A stretch of DNA of 64,000 nucleotides from Salminus brasiliensis (taxonomy: Eukaryota; Chordata; Actinopteri; Characiformes; Bryconidae): positions 30,699,125 through 30,763,124 of the forward strand of contig NC_132894.1 of assembly GCF_030463535.1 (NCBI RefSeq). The letters are read 5' to 3'. The notes beneath the pieces were generated by a model. The model ran no database searches. It saw only the letters and a program-made list of their open reading frames with translations, and was not told the DNA's origin. Each line of letters starts with the position of its first letter. The first letter of the stretch is position 1. Made by a program: the position numbers and the translations under genes. This document shows positions 11,291 to 24,215 of this stretch, in pieces.

Positions 11291-11689
11291 AATAATGTGT
11301 GAATTTAATCCAGGGTCTGGGGGTTTTCAGTGGTGCCATAATCCAGCCAATAAAACCAGATCTTATCAGGGTTTTTTACATAGGGCTTATCAAGTCCTCC
11401 ATAAAAGGGAAATCAGCATGTTTCATTCAGAGGCAAAATAACAGGGTGGTAAATAAGCTTGTTGAGTATTTTTCATCCCAACCAAAGTTATACGCTTACT
11501 ATTTATACATTCATGCATTCTTTGGCATCTTTTACACACCGAACATGAGTAGTCAAGGATGTCTGGTCCTACAACCTTACTATTTCATTGGTCATTATGT
11601 GCAGTGCAATAAACACAATTACATAACGAGTCCTGTGTTTCAGGCTGGATTACACCTTCCGAAGCCACTGAGCAGTCAACTAGCGTAAG

Positions 11690-12640
11690 GTCGCAAGGTC
11701 AGCGTTGCGGGCAGGTCATTCATGGCAGCGTGGTTTAATCACTGCCGCTCTTGTCTGCTTTTACTCATTTCATAGGCAAATATGGTAATCAGCTCTTTGA
11801 AAAACGCCGTTGGCAAGGAGACAGTCAAAGGCGGGCGGAGATGCAGGCAGCACCGTTTAGAGAGTCGCAGTTTTTTCCCCTCCCCTGTGTCTTTGCCTCC
11901 TTTTTTATAGCACAGGTTAATTTTTAATCATTTCTGAGCGCTCTGAAGGGAAGATCTGGCGCTTGTTGAAAACAATTGAACGCAGGCCACCTGTGGCCTT
12001 GAACCGTTTGTGCTTCCAGGCGACAGCTACAGCGTCACAGACTCGCTGAAGGGTGGACACTCACTCTCGCAGCCCGATACATCCCACCAACACCCTCCCA
12101 CACCAACCCACCCCCACCCTCCACTCGGTGATGAGGGGTGCTCTTGTCAGAGCTATAAAAATAAAGCACCAAAATAACCACAGGGCTTGAGTAATTGGGT
12201 GCAGGCATGCCAGGCCGTGACTGAATAGGAGAGAGTGAATTATTTATGGGTTTAAAAAACAGTACCTTCCTGGGAAAGGGGTTCTTTAAGGGTTCTTTAG
12301 GAAAGCCAGTGGTTCTGTGTAGATATATAACAGAACATGTTAAGATCATGTTAACTGGTAGAGAGAGAAAGGTGGGGGGAGTTCACTGTGATGCTCGTTC
12401 AATCATTTGAGGATCATCTTTGAGCTAAGATGCTTCTGGGGAACACAATACAACCAAGTTTAGGTCATGGTAAAGGTTAGGGTTGGGGTTAGATTAAGGG
12501 TTTATGATTATTAGGATAAGTTTAGCCTACAGTAACACTGTGGATTATGCAAACACCCCCACACATCAAATTTGATGTTTCTCTTAACACCTTTGCAACA
12601 CTACAGCGAAAAAACAAGTTCCAAACATTTCCTGAATCTA
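11690..12640. other. Intergenic DNA, nothing recognised
   Basis: 11780-12060 is less repetitive and more GC-rich than its surroundings but has no supported exon. A C-rich stretch lies at 12060-12125. Confidence 0.4.
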
Positions 12641-12815
12641 TAGTCTAGATCGTCACAGTAATGCTCCAAAATCTAGTAGGAAACCTTCCCTGGACAGAAG
12701 AGATAGTCTCCAACAAAAGCAGACAAAAATCCTTTTTAACCCTTTTAACCTTTGATTTTGGAAGAAACAATGCATATTCAGGTGTCCCAATACTTTTGTC
12801 TGCAAAAGTCACTTT
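12640..12815 (+). mobile_element. 3' end fragment of Tc1-derived non-autonomous element (family M1)
   Basis: Shares CA.TAATGCTCCAAAATCTAG, CTTCCCTGGACAGAAGAGA and the terminal GTGTCCCAATACTTTTGTC with copies at 15.6-15.7, 22.7-22.87 and, inverted, 56.8 kb. Only the right end is present. Confidence 0.7.
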
Positions 12816-14400
12816 TAGTGCAAGCATAAAGGCTCTTTCTTCACACCCATCTTCTCCTTTCTGCTTTTTTCACCTGTCCTTATCCACAAAAGTGATGGTG
12901 AGGGCCCCTGATTTTCATTCCACCAAGCAGCCACACCATCCCACCCTCACCACTGACCCCTGTTCTTTAGAATCGAGTCAAAGTCCCTTTTTTGGCACCT
13001 GGGAACTTGTGAGAGTGTATTTGTTTAGATAGAATGAGATAGGAGAATAAGAAGGAGAGGATACATTTACATCTGTGTGGTCTTTTCTGTAGGAAACCCA
13101 GAGAGGCCTATTCCATATACATTCCTCAGTAGTAATGGAATAAATAGGCTAGTTTTTGCATAATGGTAAACCATACAGTAGATGGGAATAATGGCCTCAG
13201 ACAGCCTGCATGCAAATGAGCACAATTCATCATAAATATGCCTGTAAATGAACATGCAGGCAATTTCATCTCTTACCTAAATTTGGATCTCTGCCTGGCA
13301 AAGGATAAGCTATCATTCTTCCGACGGAAAAATAATGCATTATGGATTATTACCTTTTCCTCTTCACTCTGGTTATCTTTTCTGAGCATGACTGACATAT
13401 TTAACCACTTTCAACAAACCATCTTAATTTAAACTGTTTTAACTTCAACCTCGCTTTTGCCGGGAAATTTCCGGTTATAGAATTGATTTGAAAAAAGAAA
13501 AAAAAACTCATGAATATTTATTCAGGGTAACCAATTAAAGCTTCCTCCAGAGGGCTGAATAGCTGCGGCTGCTGAGGGTGTGAGAGCTGAGTGTCATTCC
13601 CTGTGGGGAGGGCTGCACGTTTTAGCCGTAACCATGCGAGGTCTGAGCGTCCTCTGAGAGGAACAGGGACACCGATATCTTCCGCGGCCTCTTCACACAC
13701 GTGCAACACAGACTGATGACATGCCCCTAGTCATCAGCTCATCCTATGGGTCTCAACAAACAGCAGACAGGTCTCCCAAACTGACGTCAGTAATCTGTCA
13801 GTATCTGCAGTGTAGCAGAGCGTTCAGTTGAAATGCACCACCAGGTTGTGGGTTTAAACGGCACTTCAGAAAAGCTCACGTTTTATGCTTAAAGCACTTC
13901 AGAAAATTGATTCTAAGGGAAAAGATCTTGTTTTTTAAAATATGATAACACAGGTTTAGAAGAAGTGTGTGCAGGGGTTGAAGTATTTGAGTAATTGTAG
14001 GCTACTTCATTACTTGCATCATTGTGTTGTGTATTAGTGTGGAAGGTTTATACTTGACTGAAGTGTTACTGTAATGGCACAAATATTATCCACGCATGGC
14101 TTTCCCATTGGCTCATGGCGCCACCTATTTGCATACTGGTTCTCCCCATTCACTCACCATCAGTGAGAAGTCATTCCCCCCAGGATACATTTTAGTTTAT
14201 GCAGTCTTGTAGTGGATTGATCTATTGAGCTCCATGTCGTCTAAAAGCTGAATAGGCAACCTTCCCTTATGTGTTTACATGTATTATATGTAGTAAGTGC
14301 TGCTGTAATCACAATATGCTATCAGCGTTTGTGAAGATGGTAGCTCTTAAAATGGCATGTCACTTCCAGTTTTAATAAAAGACAGGACTTGTAATTATTC
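12816..14400. other. Intergenic DNA, nothing recognised
   Basis: No supported exon, RNA gene or repeat family. The small open frames here lack splice sites with coding flanks. Confidence 0.4.
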
Positions 14401-14416
14401 ACTCACAGCTTTCCCA

Positions 14417-14832
14417 AAGATAGATAGATAGACATATATATAAATAGATAGATAGATAGATAGATAGATAGACAGATAGATAGACAGAAAGACATATATA
14501 AAGGTAGACATATAGATAGATAGATAGATAGATAGACATATATAGAGATAGATAGATAGACATATATATATAGAGAGATAGATAGATAGATAGATAGACA
14601 TATATAAAGATAGACATATAAAGATAGATAGATAGATAGATAGACATATATATAGAGAGAGATAGATAGATAGATAGATAGATAGATATAAAGATAGATA
14701 GATATAAAGATATATAGATAGACATATATAAGGATAGATAGAGATATATAAAGATATATAGATAGACTATAAGGATATATAAGGATAGATAGATAGACAC
14801 AGATAGATAGATAGATAGATAGATAGACATAT
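14417..14832. repeat. GATA tetranucleotide microsatellite, about 415 bp
   Basis: Long (GATA)n/(TAGA)n runs alternate with GACATATATA and AAAGATA spacers, giving a compound array. Open frames of tyrosine, leucine, serine and isoleucine on the - strand are translation of the repeat, not genes. Confidence 0.95.
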
Positions 14833-15244
14833 AAAGAGCCTGTTTCTGATTCTCAGTCCCAGCACTGTTCTCACTCACCCCCGAGCTTTGGGCTGGGTTT
14901 TCAGACACATTGCTGACTTAGGGTTCTACTGATAATGAAACAGCTCTTGGAACTCCAGACATTTCCTAGGCAGAATAATCAGCAGAGGGAAGGCTACCAT
15001 TAGATCACGATTATGAGCTTTAAGCCTCAGTCAATTCACACCGCGCTTGTGTCCCATATGGCTTTAAAGCGGAACCCTGCCGGCACCGGAGCTCCTCTTT
15101 AAGGAGCTGTGCTTACGCAAGAGTGAAACATCCGCAGGACAGGACAGCAGCTTTCGAGCCTAGTATGACTGTGAGAGGAGCAATGTGGAGTTGTTATCGC
15201 TGCAGAAAGGCTGAAAATAGAATCTCACAAACGCTGCAAAAAGT

Positions 15245-15735
15245 GATATCTTAACTTTAGTTTATGGACACCCCTATGGGTTAGACCGGTCTATATGTCT
15301 GAATATTTGTGGACAACCCTTCTAACCCCTTCTAGCCCCTTCTAGAGAAGTACTGCTAATAGAATAGGACTCTCTGAAGCAGACAAAGATGAACCTATTG
15401 GCCAGGTGTGAGCTTGTGGAATATTAGGCACCCCAGCATTGAGCTGTGGAGCAGTGGAAGAACTGTGTTCTCTGGAATTGATGGTGGTGCTCCATCCAAT
15501 ACTTTTGGAATGAGTTGGGGAGTTTATTCAACATAGCTGAATTCAACATTAAACCTCACTAACATTCTTAAACGCAATCATATGCTCACAGCAATGCTCC
15601 ACAATCTAGTAGAAGGCATGGACAGAAGAGACAGTCGCCCCATCAAAAACCAGGTGAACTTTTTTTTATTAGCCTTTATTTTTCTAGAAACAATGAAGAG
15701 GTGTCTCAATACTTTTTTCGGCTTAGTGTATATGT
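15245..15735 (+). mobile_element. Tc1-derived non-autonomous element (family M1), near-complete copy
   Basis: Begins near TTTATGGACACCCC and ends with GTGTCTCAATACTTTTTTCG. The interior shares CAGCATTGAGCTGTGGAGCA and CTCCATCCAATACTTTTGG with 24165-24200 and, inverted, with 56740-57245. No open transposase frame. The exact ends are not defined. Confidence 0.65.
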
Positions 15736-15779
15736 TGTTTTGCTATTTTCAGTTCATACCAAAATATGAATGCCAGTAA

Positions 15780-16785
15780 ATCAGGTAAGTTATCTTTGCA
15801 GCCACCCAAGCCATTTCTTTTACAACTGGAAATTACATTAAACTCTAAATTTAGCTATTTAGCCAAATAGGTGTCTTTTTACATCACCAAAGTCTAGAAC
15901 ACCATCTTAGTCTTCATATTCATCTTATTTGAGTCTTTTAAGTATCTTTGTGCTCACTTGTTAGAATAATTTTACAGCTGTTACGGGGTTGTAACAATTA
16001 GCCATGCTTCTTGCCGTGAAAGGCCGTACCAAACTTTGTCAGTGAGCTAATTACAAATTGTGCAGTTACAAGTTAGTGCACAGAAACACAAAAAGCCTGC
16101 AGGATAGGGCAACTCCAGAACCAGGCCTAGGGACCATTGCTCTGATAGACTCCTTGCTGCAGTGATTGAGTGGCCTTGTTGTGAAATTCTGGAACGTACA
16201 CAAGTTAGCAAAGTCTGGCGCGAAAGGCTTTTCATTTAGGCTCTCTCTCAGGCAGAGGGTGCATTAAGCAGTTTTTGAGGCAGGGTTGGAGAAGCTGCCA
16301 AGGACACTCTCCTAGACATCGACTTGCTTCAGAAGCAAAGGAGAAGAAAATATGTTAAAAGCTTTTCAATTAAACGTGCACTTTGTCAGCGGTGATTTTA
16401 TATACTTCATCAGAAAGGGATGTGCCGTAATCGCTGTGATTTTCTCCTTAATAAACAAAGTAGTTAAATATGAGGAAAGGGGTATGAAGTGTCAATATTT
16501 TTTTTTGGTGCTGCTAATGCATTAGTGACCCAAGCTTGCACAGAAAGACATAAAATCTATTGGCATATGAGGCTTTGCCCTGAGTGTATCTCTATGAGTA
16601 ATTTTCAAGAGATTTATTTGATATTTTGTGTTGTTCTTAGAGTACAGTTCAGACAGATCTGCTATCTTTCTTTCAACTGTAATGACTCACAGTACATCCT
16701 GGGGCTTCAAGCACTTACAGTAAGAGGAAAAACACATCATTCACACTATATGTGAAAGGAAAGCAAATGTTATATAGAAATCTCA
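15780..16785. other. Intergenic DNA, nothing recognised
   Basis: Unique-looking sequence. The open frame at 16489-16755 has no family similarity that I can see. Confidence 0.35.
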
Positions 16786-16787
16786 CA

Positions 16788-17560
16788 AACCAATTTGCTG
16801 TTGGTGCATAGACTCCACAAGACCTCTGAAGGTCTTGCAAGGTTCCAAATTTGGAGTTAAAGCCGCAGTGGATTGGACTTGTTGCTTCAGAGCATCCTAC
16901 AGAACCTTTGCAATAAACATTTGAGAATGTGAAGACCAGGACAACACCGTAAGCTATTCATCATGTTCCTTGGGCCACTCCTGAACAGTATAGGCTGCTT
17001 TCAGGGGTGGACAGTGATTAGCATGGGCACTCAAAGTCATTATTTACATTTACATTCATGGCATTTAGCTGACGCTCTTATCCAGAGCGACTTACAAAGT
17101 TACTCGTATTACAAAGGCGGGCCAATGTAATGTTAGGAGTCTTGCCCAAGGACTCTTATTGGTGTAGCGCAGCATAGCCAAACCCCAGTCTCCTGCATGG
17201 TGAGATAGCTCACTGGCAGGTGGTGGTGTCATTATTTATTGTTGAACATATCTTCTTTATGAAACTAACCCACAAACCAATTTCCTGTTGGTGCACAGAC
17301 TCCACGAGACCTCTAAAGGTTTCCTGTGGTACCTAGCACCAAGGCTTTAGCAGATATTTTAATTCCTTTCTAATTAGGGCGCTGTGGAGTAGATTTGTTG
17401 CTTCAGAGCATCCCACAGAAGCTTCGGAATGAAAATTTGGAGGCCTGGACAACACCTTAAGCTCTTCACCATGTTCCTCAGACCATTCCTGAACAGTATA
17501 GGGTGATTTAAATAGGGTGGTGGACAGGGTTAGCATGGGAACTCAAGGTCCCTAGTACTT
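16788..17560. repeat. Pair of decayed Tc1-like fragments in direct repeat, with an L2/SINE tail between
   Basis: 16788-17040 and 17268-17560 are similar (CCAATTT.CTGTTGGTGCA, AGACTCCAC.AGACCTCT, GTTGCTTCAGAGCATCC, TCCTGAACAGTATAGG). The phrases resemble a widespread fish Tc1-like element read on its reverse strand, with a relative at 62580-63000. Between them, 17041-17220 starts with a fish L2 tail in reverse (GACGCTCTTATCCAGAGCGA). Confidence 0.6.
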
Positions 17561-17629
17561 TGGCTCATTGTTGTGTATATGTACCCTTTTTAAATAAAGC
17601 CTGCCTAAAGGCTTAACTGGTGCTCCTAA

Positions 17630-17745
17630 ACCTGCTGTTAGAGCTTTTAAGGGGAACCTTTATGCCTTTGGAATTAGAATGGGATGTCATAAAGGCTCCT
17701 GTGGGTCTAATGTGAAGGCATCCCAATACTGTTGTCCATGTAGTG
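17630..17745 (+). mobile_element. 3' end of a decayed Tc1-like transposon (family M2)
   Basis: Contains TGTTAGAGCT, GAATTAGAATGGGATGTCA and GGCATCCCAATACTGTTGTC. The same order of phrases occurs at the right end of the copy at 21281-21853. Confidence 0.65.
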
Positions 17746-17899
17746 TACAAGAATCACTATATCTTTGAGAAGACTGTTAGTTTGATTGCCTGGAGTTTGA
17801 TTAATGGACATTCTCAAACTATGAATTTCCAAATCCCACCTCCACACACTGAAAATTGCTTTTGAGGCCTTTAATTGCAATTCCAGCTCAACCTTGAGC

Positions 17900-20500
17900 A
17901 AGCGGCTGAATCAGCTGTAGTAAGGAGGCTACAAATGTCCCCTAAAATATTCCTAGCCCTTACTTAGTCAGGAGCTGACGAGTCACCCTGTACCAAAGAA
18001 ATCCAGCATCGTTCACAGAATAGAAGAACTTCAGCCACATCATCTGCTGCATTCTGAATGAAGCTCTTGGTGCACAGTGAGGGTGAGTCAGGAGTGAATC
18101 AACTATAGCGAGAGAGAATAATGTGGTTGGTGGGAGTGTGTGTGTGTGTGTGTGGGGGGGGGGGGGGGTAGAGTCACTTGCACCTGCCTCAAACTCACCC
18201 ACACATACACACACCGGCTCCCCAGGCTGCGTCTCCTCCTGCTCCAGGGCTCCAGCTGAGGCGGATCTGAGGCTGCACTCGTCCTGCAGATCTCCGCTCA
18301 GTGTAATTTGAGGGCGAGCCTCAGCACATGTTCCATCATTGTGATTTTTGTGGAGATAAAAAAGAGAAAAGCTGGTGTTTTCGAATGGAAACATCACAAA
18401 GAAGCTGCAGGAATAACCAGAACAAAAGGTTCCCATGCTTAGTCCCGCTACAATATGCTCTACGGTTCAGAATGAAGGCCTTCGATAATAAAAAAACAGC
18501 ATGGCTGCAGATAAACAGGAAAAATACTGTAACATTCATGCACAGCTTCACAGCTCTCTAACAATCCACAGGAACTACCTATAGAGGGTGTATGCATTGA
18601 CGTCAGGTTTCCTCTGGAGCGTTATTAGGGATGGCCAAACAGCCAACCGGGAAAGAAATAAGCAAGTATCTGCTCAGGTTAAAGGCAGCTTTGGACTCCA
18701 TCCAAATGACCAAAGAACCAATAAGAGACATCAATGAGTAGCCAGGAACGTCCAGCTAACTAAGGCTCAAATCACACATGTTTAGAGGATAAAGCTTCGT
18801 ATCTGAGAGTCAGGTGAATGGTCCTAGGAGTGTTTTCCACTGCCTCATCCAGGTTTTCTAGCTCTGCCTTTTAAACAAACTTAGGATGTCGCTAAAGTCG
18901 CAACTATGGTGGGCTTGTTTTCCCCACCTGTTTTCAGAGCCTGACTTTATCGAACAGCGATCTCCCACACGTTTCACATGCCTGAATTACAGAATTGCAG
19001 CAGCTCATTAGTGTGTCTTCTCTTGAGCTTTCGGCAGGCCGAATTCTTGCTGAATCTGTTTGTACTGTCAATCGCACAACAGCTCTTTCCCATTGTTGTG
19101 TTTTAGCAGCATTCACACTAAACGCTAACGCCGCCAGTTGGTGGGGCCGCAGTGACTCCTGCCACCTGGGACGTCACCTGCATATACCTGTTCTAAACTA
19201 TACTTCATAAGCTGTACTGCACCTTATATATAAGTTCATTTCTGAGTAAATGTCCATTTTCACTTGATGTTGGTGGTGTGAGCTAGCCAACAAAGGTTGA
19301 GGGTTTCATAAATCATATGTTGGACGTGTCGTTGACAATATCACATGCACTTGGTGGTTTAGTTAATAGCTTTATTGGCCTGTGGAAATACTGACATGAT
19401 GATAACACAGTAAGAGAAATTTGGCATTCTGTGACTGATTTACATTGCTAGGCTCATGTACATTTTAGCTGTAGTTGCTCCATATACCGTCATGTAGCTC
19501 AGCTACTCACCGGTCTGATTTATAACCAATAAAACCCAGACGTTCCCCAAAGGAACAAAGACAAGTGTGAGACTTAAAGGCTGGCTTGGTTTGAATGGGA
19601 TCAACAAAAGTGCATTCTTAGGTAGAGTTTATAACAGTGTAAGCTGTGTAATGTGTAAGGGTGTGTTTCCAGTTTCTGGATGAGGCATGTGGTACGATGT
19701 TTGCTAGCAGTCGTCCACCTCAGTTGGGCGAAATCACAGTTGTGTTATGTTAAACTGGACCTATAGGGCCCACCACCACTTGCAGCCCTGGGACTCACAA
19801 GCAGGCTAAAGCAAAGGTCCATCTCAGAGAGTATCCAAAAGCTTTACTTTGACCAGATCTGTGTGAGCGTGTTGACTCTGAAGCAGTGTTTTGATAAATG
19901 TCATGCAGGGAAGGTAAGATAGGGCGAAGGGTTCCTGCTGGGCCGGATCAAAGGGGATCCTAAATGCCAGCTTTAGCACGGCTCTGCTCGCTGGCCTGTG
20001 GCACGTCAGGACATGTGGGGAGGAGAGAGGGGGCAATCTGCTCTCACCTCCGCTGGCCATTTAAATTTTAAAAACACGAAAGGTACTTTACGTTCACTCG
20101 TCTGGGAAAGAGTTTTTTTGGAGAGAGTCAAAAATATATATTATTTAATTATTTCTGCTCCGTCTGACTGGAAGCGAGCAGCTGCTAGGTTTGAGGATGA
20201 GATTCTGTTTACAAGCTCAGGTTATGTGTCTGTGTGTGTGTGTAAGTATGTTTCAGTTTAGCTGAGGAAAGAAGAGTAGGAGTCCATGAAGGAAGAGCGG
20301 AAATGCCAAAAGGGGGCCAAGCACTGTGCTGACCCAAGACTAATTTAGCTCTGCTAACAGGGCCTTCCCAATTACATGATGAAACTCAAGCAGACTCAAG
20401 AAAACTTGTTTAAGTTTGGAGTAATAATAATGCTCATTATTAAAATCCAGCCCGATTAGCACATCTATTTATTCATTTTTCTGCATGAAAGCCAAGAAAG
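17900..20500. other. Intergenic DNA, nothing recognised
   Basis: A (GT)n plus G-run microsatellite is at 18137-18170. No supported exon or RNA gene was found in the rest, which looks like ordinary unique DNA. Confidence 0.4.
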
Positions 20501-20519
20501 CTTTGCATCACAGGGAGGC

Positions 20520-21130
20520 CGGTGAAGCGAGCAGGTGCTAGGCTAAAAGCTAAACCAGTAGACTGGCTATAATCTCCTCAGGTTGCTAACCACACACTGC
20601 TCCCAGTGTGTACTAGTGTTTAGGAATCAGTTGCAAAATGACAGAGACAGCCAAGAGCCATTTCAGCTCACATTTAAACACCCACAAGCTCTTCAGCTGC
20701 ACAGTTTGAGGGGAAGTTGATCACAATGACCCTGCATAGCACATAAACAAAGGCCCATCTCAGAGAGGTCCATCTCAAGGAGGCCGGTGAAGCGAGCAGG
20801 TGTTAGGCTCAACTGTGCCAAGAGGACACTGAGAGGACAGCAACACTATCTGGTGAGACTATGGAATAACACAAATAACAAAATATCATTACAATGATTA
20901 TGTTACAGTGCTAAAAACAATGCTAGGCTAGGCTAGGCTAGTGAGCCATTACGGTGATGGAAACCAGACAATAAAAGCAGTGCTTATAATTTTTTTCCCA
21001 CAAGCCCTCTGTAAAGGAACAATCAGTGTGTTTGCATTTGGAGGTGACATAACAGGGTTGTAAATAGGCTTGTTAAACCACATCTGAGCATTTTACACTT
21101 ACAATTAAAGTTGTACATAACATAAAATCA
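20520..21130 (+). repeat. Dispersed repeat family R1, second copy
   Basis: Aligns with 10080-10260 plus 10890-11490 (see that entry). The part 20540-20790 is repeated again at 21395-21590, including the shared run CACAATGACCCTGCATAGCA and AACAAAGGCCCATCTCAGAG. A short (GGCTA)n run lies at 20924-20940. Confidence 0.65.
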
Positions 21131-21280
21131 ATGAAATCAAATCTAACTCAATAAACACATTCTTCGCCGCTTTAAGATTGAAATATATGTAAATGCACGT
21201 CTGGGCTGAAACACAAACAAATTTCTGCATCCGTGGGTGGGGCTATACTGCTGTACACTGAATAGGCAGATATATCATAA

Positions 21281-21853
21281 GGACAAAAGTATTGGGACAC
21301 ACCTCTTAATCACTGAATTCAGGTGTTTCATTCAGTCCCATTGGCACAGGTGTATAAAATCAAGCCCCTAGCCAGCTCCATATTAATGCCTAAGCAAGTA
21401 GGTGCTAGGCTAAAAGTTAACCCAGCAGACCGGCTATGATCTCCTCAGCTTGCTAACCGCACACTGCACCCGCAGCTTCACATTTAAACACCCACACAGT
21501 GTTTTTTGAGGGAAAGTTGACCACAATGACCCTGCATAGCACATAAACAAAGGCCCATCTCAGAGAGGTCCATCTGTGAGTGGTCTTTTTGAACAGTGGA
21601 AGTATTTAGGAACCACAGCAGCTCAGCCACAGAGTGGCATACCATTTAAAGTTTTAAGGCCGAGTGCTGAGCTCAGAGCGTAGTGCAGAAAAGTCTTAGA
21701 CGCTCTGCTGACTCAATAACTGCAGAGCTCCAGACCTGCTGCTGTTAGAGCTGCAAAGGGGGACTAAGGCCATACTAATGCCTATGGATTTAGAATGGGA
21801 TGTCAGAAAAGCTCCTGTAGGTGTAATATGTAGGTGTCCAAATACTTTTGTCC
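21281..21853 (+). mobile_element. Internally deleted Tc1-like transposon (family M2) with R1 sequence inside
   Basis: Terminal inverted repeats GGACAAAAGTATTGGGACAC (21281-21300) and, inverted, GGACAAAAGTATTTGGACAC at the right end (to 21853) differ at one base. Inside are degraded pieces of a Tc1-like transposase gene (GGAACCACAGCAGCTCAGCC and later AATGGGATGTC near the right end) separated by an R1-type segment at 21395-21590. It is non-autonomous and old. Confidence 0.75.
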
Positions 21854-21964
21854 ATTGAGTTATATGTACTATATGTTCTTAATACTCTGATAAAGTATTA
21901 CGGAATCTAAAGTTTGCTTGATTGCTAATATAATCATTAACGACAACGTCACCAACAAATTAGC

Positions 21965-22540
21965 TTGTTGTCTTCAGAACAATCGATGGACAGGGCTGTG
22001 GCCATTTGGGTAGCTGTCCGACGTTTGTTTATCCGATGCCCGTCTCTGTTGACAGCGGCTCTGTGTGCAAGTCCTGTTTGGGTACAAAGTGTCCAAGCCT
22101 GGGGCCAGAGCTTGAGCTCGACAGCTGATGCGCGCCGGGGTCTATTTGGAGAGCGTCTGCGGCTGCCCGCCGGTCACAGGCAGCCGGGGCCAGAGACACA
22201 GCAGCCCCTTCAGGAAATGTGTCAGTATGTAAGCACACCAAAGATCATGTCCAATTACCCGCAATGACACAGGGCGCAGCTTTCGTGCAGCTGATCGCCA
22301 ATCTTGTGTACATTTATTCGGCTCATGCCGGGGGCCAGCAGCCTGTGTGAGGTGAGAGTCGCAAAGCAGAAAGAGCTAGAGAGTTTTTGGAGAGGCGAGA
22401 GGTCAGCTGAGAACAGGACAGGCCTTGGGAACACGTCCACAAGATCTCCAAGGCTGCTTTCACAGCTCACAGAGACGTCTATTTCGGTGCTGTTAATTCT
22501 TATACCCAAAAGCACACACTGTTATGGCTACAGAGGGCAA
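21965..22540. other. Unexplained complex, GC-rich segment
   Basis: About 570 bp of high-complexity sequence, more GC-rich than its surroundings, between AT-rich repeats. It contains several CpGs (22125-22190). No frame shows a recognised domain and none has paired splice sites, so I do not call a gene. It could be a regulatory element or a non-coding RNA exon. Confidence 0.35.
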
Positions 22541-22669
22541 AATGCACCACCGGTGCTAATTTTAACCTGGCAAAGGCTGTAGGTGATCTCTTTTCCTGTT
22601 CTTCACATACAAAGCTGAAAACTGTTTTAAGAAGTAGTTCAAAGACGATATGCAACATTTTTCCATCTT

Positions 22670-22872
22670 TATACACAGTGAATCACGCTTTTGTTGCTAA
22701 ATGCAATCGGATACTCACAGCAATGCTTCTCCAAAATCTTGTAGGAAGTCTTCCCTGGACAGTAGAGACAGTTAATCCAACAAAAGCAGGATAAACTAAT
22801 TTTTAATACCATTGATTTCAATAGAAATAATGAATAAGAAGGTGTCCCAATACTTTCGTACATTTACTGTAT
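22670..22872 (+). mobile_element. 3' end fragment of Tc1-derived element (family M1)
   Basis: Shares AGCAATGCTTCTCCAAAATC, GGAAGTCTTCCCTGGACAGT and GGTGTCCCAATACTTTCGT with the other M1 copies. Confidence 0.7.
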
Positions 22873-23964
22873 TAACTTAATGTGCTTCCAAGTCAGTTAA
22901 TCCTCAGGGATGAGCTATTACTAGGTTATGACTGACCTTGGCAAGGTAATCTAGAGAACTGTTGCTAAACTATTATGAGAAAATACATATTGTATCTAGA
23001 AACTCATGGAATACATTTACTGTACATGTATCAGTTCACGAAACACATTCTATTGAAAAGGGACTAAAATACTGACAAGCATTTCATCAGCTCATCTCCT
23101 CTATTTTTATGTAACTCTAACATGCATGGCATTGCATAACCAATAGTGAACCCCAGGGCAGCATACACAGAAACATGGTCATGGTCTCTGTCCACCTGTG
23201 AGACACACACATACGTTCCTCACCGTCACCATCTGCTTCAGGCAGAGAGGCGTTTGATGGTACCGCTTCTGCGTCTGCTCTCTAATTCTCCATGGGCTGT
23301 TATGACCTGCCGACCTCCTGTAAAACAGTAACAATCTGCCAGAGGTCCCTGGCTGCCAGTCTGGTCCAGAGAAAGGATAGAGGGAACTGACAAAGGTAAG
23401 AACCGCTTACTGAAGTGACTCAGTGACTGCAGGCTATTTGTGAAAAAACTCAATGTTCATCGCCGAGAAGAAAAGAGAGGAAACGTTGTTGGAAGCAAAC
23501 AGCGTGACATCTTAAAAATAACAATTTTCTCTGCTGGTTGGTAAAAGACCAATCACACTGTGGTAAGGAAGGGGAAAACTCTGGAAATTGCTTTCTAGCA
23601 AGGTTGTAAAATGATTTTCAGCATAATTGAGCCGGTATGAGAGGCTTCTGAAGATGATGTGGATTACATAATGTTTATCAACGTGTTTGATGGAGAAACT
23701 GACTTGTCATTGAAAGCACCCAGATTTTGTCATTACTACAGCTGAATGGGTTCATTTGAATTGTTCTGCTAAAGATTACGGCCATGATCAGGGTGGAAAA
23801 AGTACAGAGAGACTGTCTTCACATTAACATTTTTGTTCTGCGACAAAATTTAATTAAAAATATGAAGCAGAACAGTACTTGAGTGAAAGTAAAAAATATC
23901 TACATTTTTCTTTTATTATACAATTTTTAAGTACTATTAAATGTCTAAAAGTACATTTCCCCCT

Positions 23965-24215
23965 TAAATGCATTATGTATGTCCAGATGTTTTTGGACAC
24001 CCCTTTTGATAAATGCATTTAGCTACTTTAAGTTGCATCCATTGCTGACACACAGCTTGTCTAGTCCCTGTTGAGAAGTATATTAGGTCTCTCTGGAGCA
24101 GATAAACATGAACCATTTGGCACCTAATGCCTAATGCTAGGCGTGGGCTAGAGGGGTATAAAGGCCCTCAGCATTGAGCTGTGGAGCAGTGGAAGAACTG
24201 TTCTAATTTAATCCT
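23965..24215 (+). mobile_element. 5' part of Tc1-derived element (family M1)
   Basis: Begins TGTCCAGATGTTTTTGGACA and runs through ATTTAGCTA, TGCTGACACACAG, CAGCATTGAGCTGTGGAGCA; the right part is missing. The inverted complete copy is at 56740-57245. Confidence 0.7.

Larger units (their letters stand above)
10080..11490 (+). repeat. Dispersed repeat (family R1) interrupted by an L2 insertion
   Basis: Pieces at 10080-10260 and 10890-11490 align in order with 20520-21130: GGCTAAAAGCTAA, then TCTCTTCAG.TTGCTAAC, GGACAGCAA.ACT.TCTG.T, and finally AACAGGGTGGTAAATAAGCTTGTT. The L2 fragment at 10261-10880 sits in the middle of this copy. No coding content was recognised in the family itself. Confidence 0.6.

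Noticed and set aside
14395..14908. Long - strand open frames rich in Tyr, Leu, Ser and Ile
   Set aside because: They are translations of the GATA microsatellite; no stop arises in the repeat, and there is no start or splice context.
22029..22582. Overlapping open frames on both strands in the GC-rich island
   Set aside because: No domain, no paired splice sites and similar openness on both strands; kept as an unexplained segment rather than a gene.
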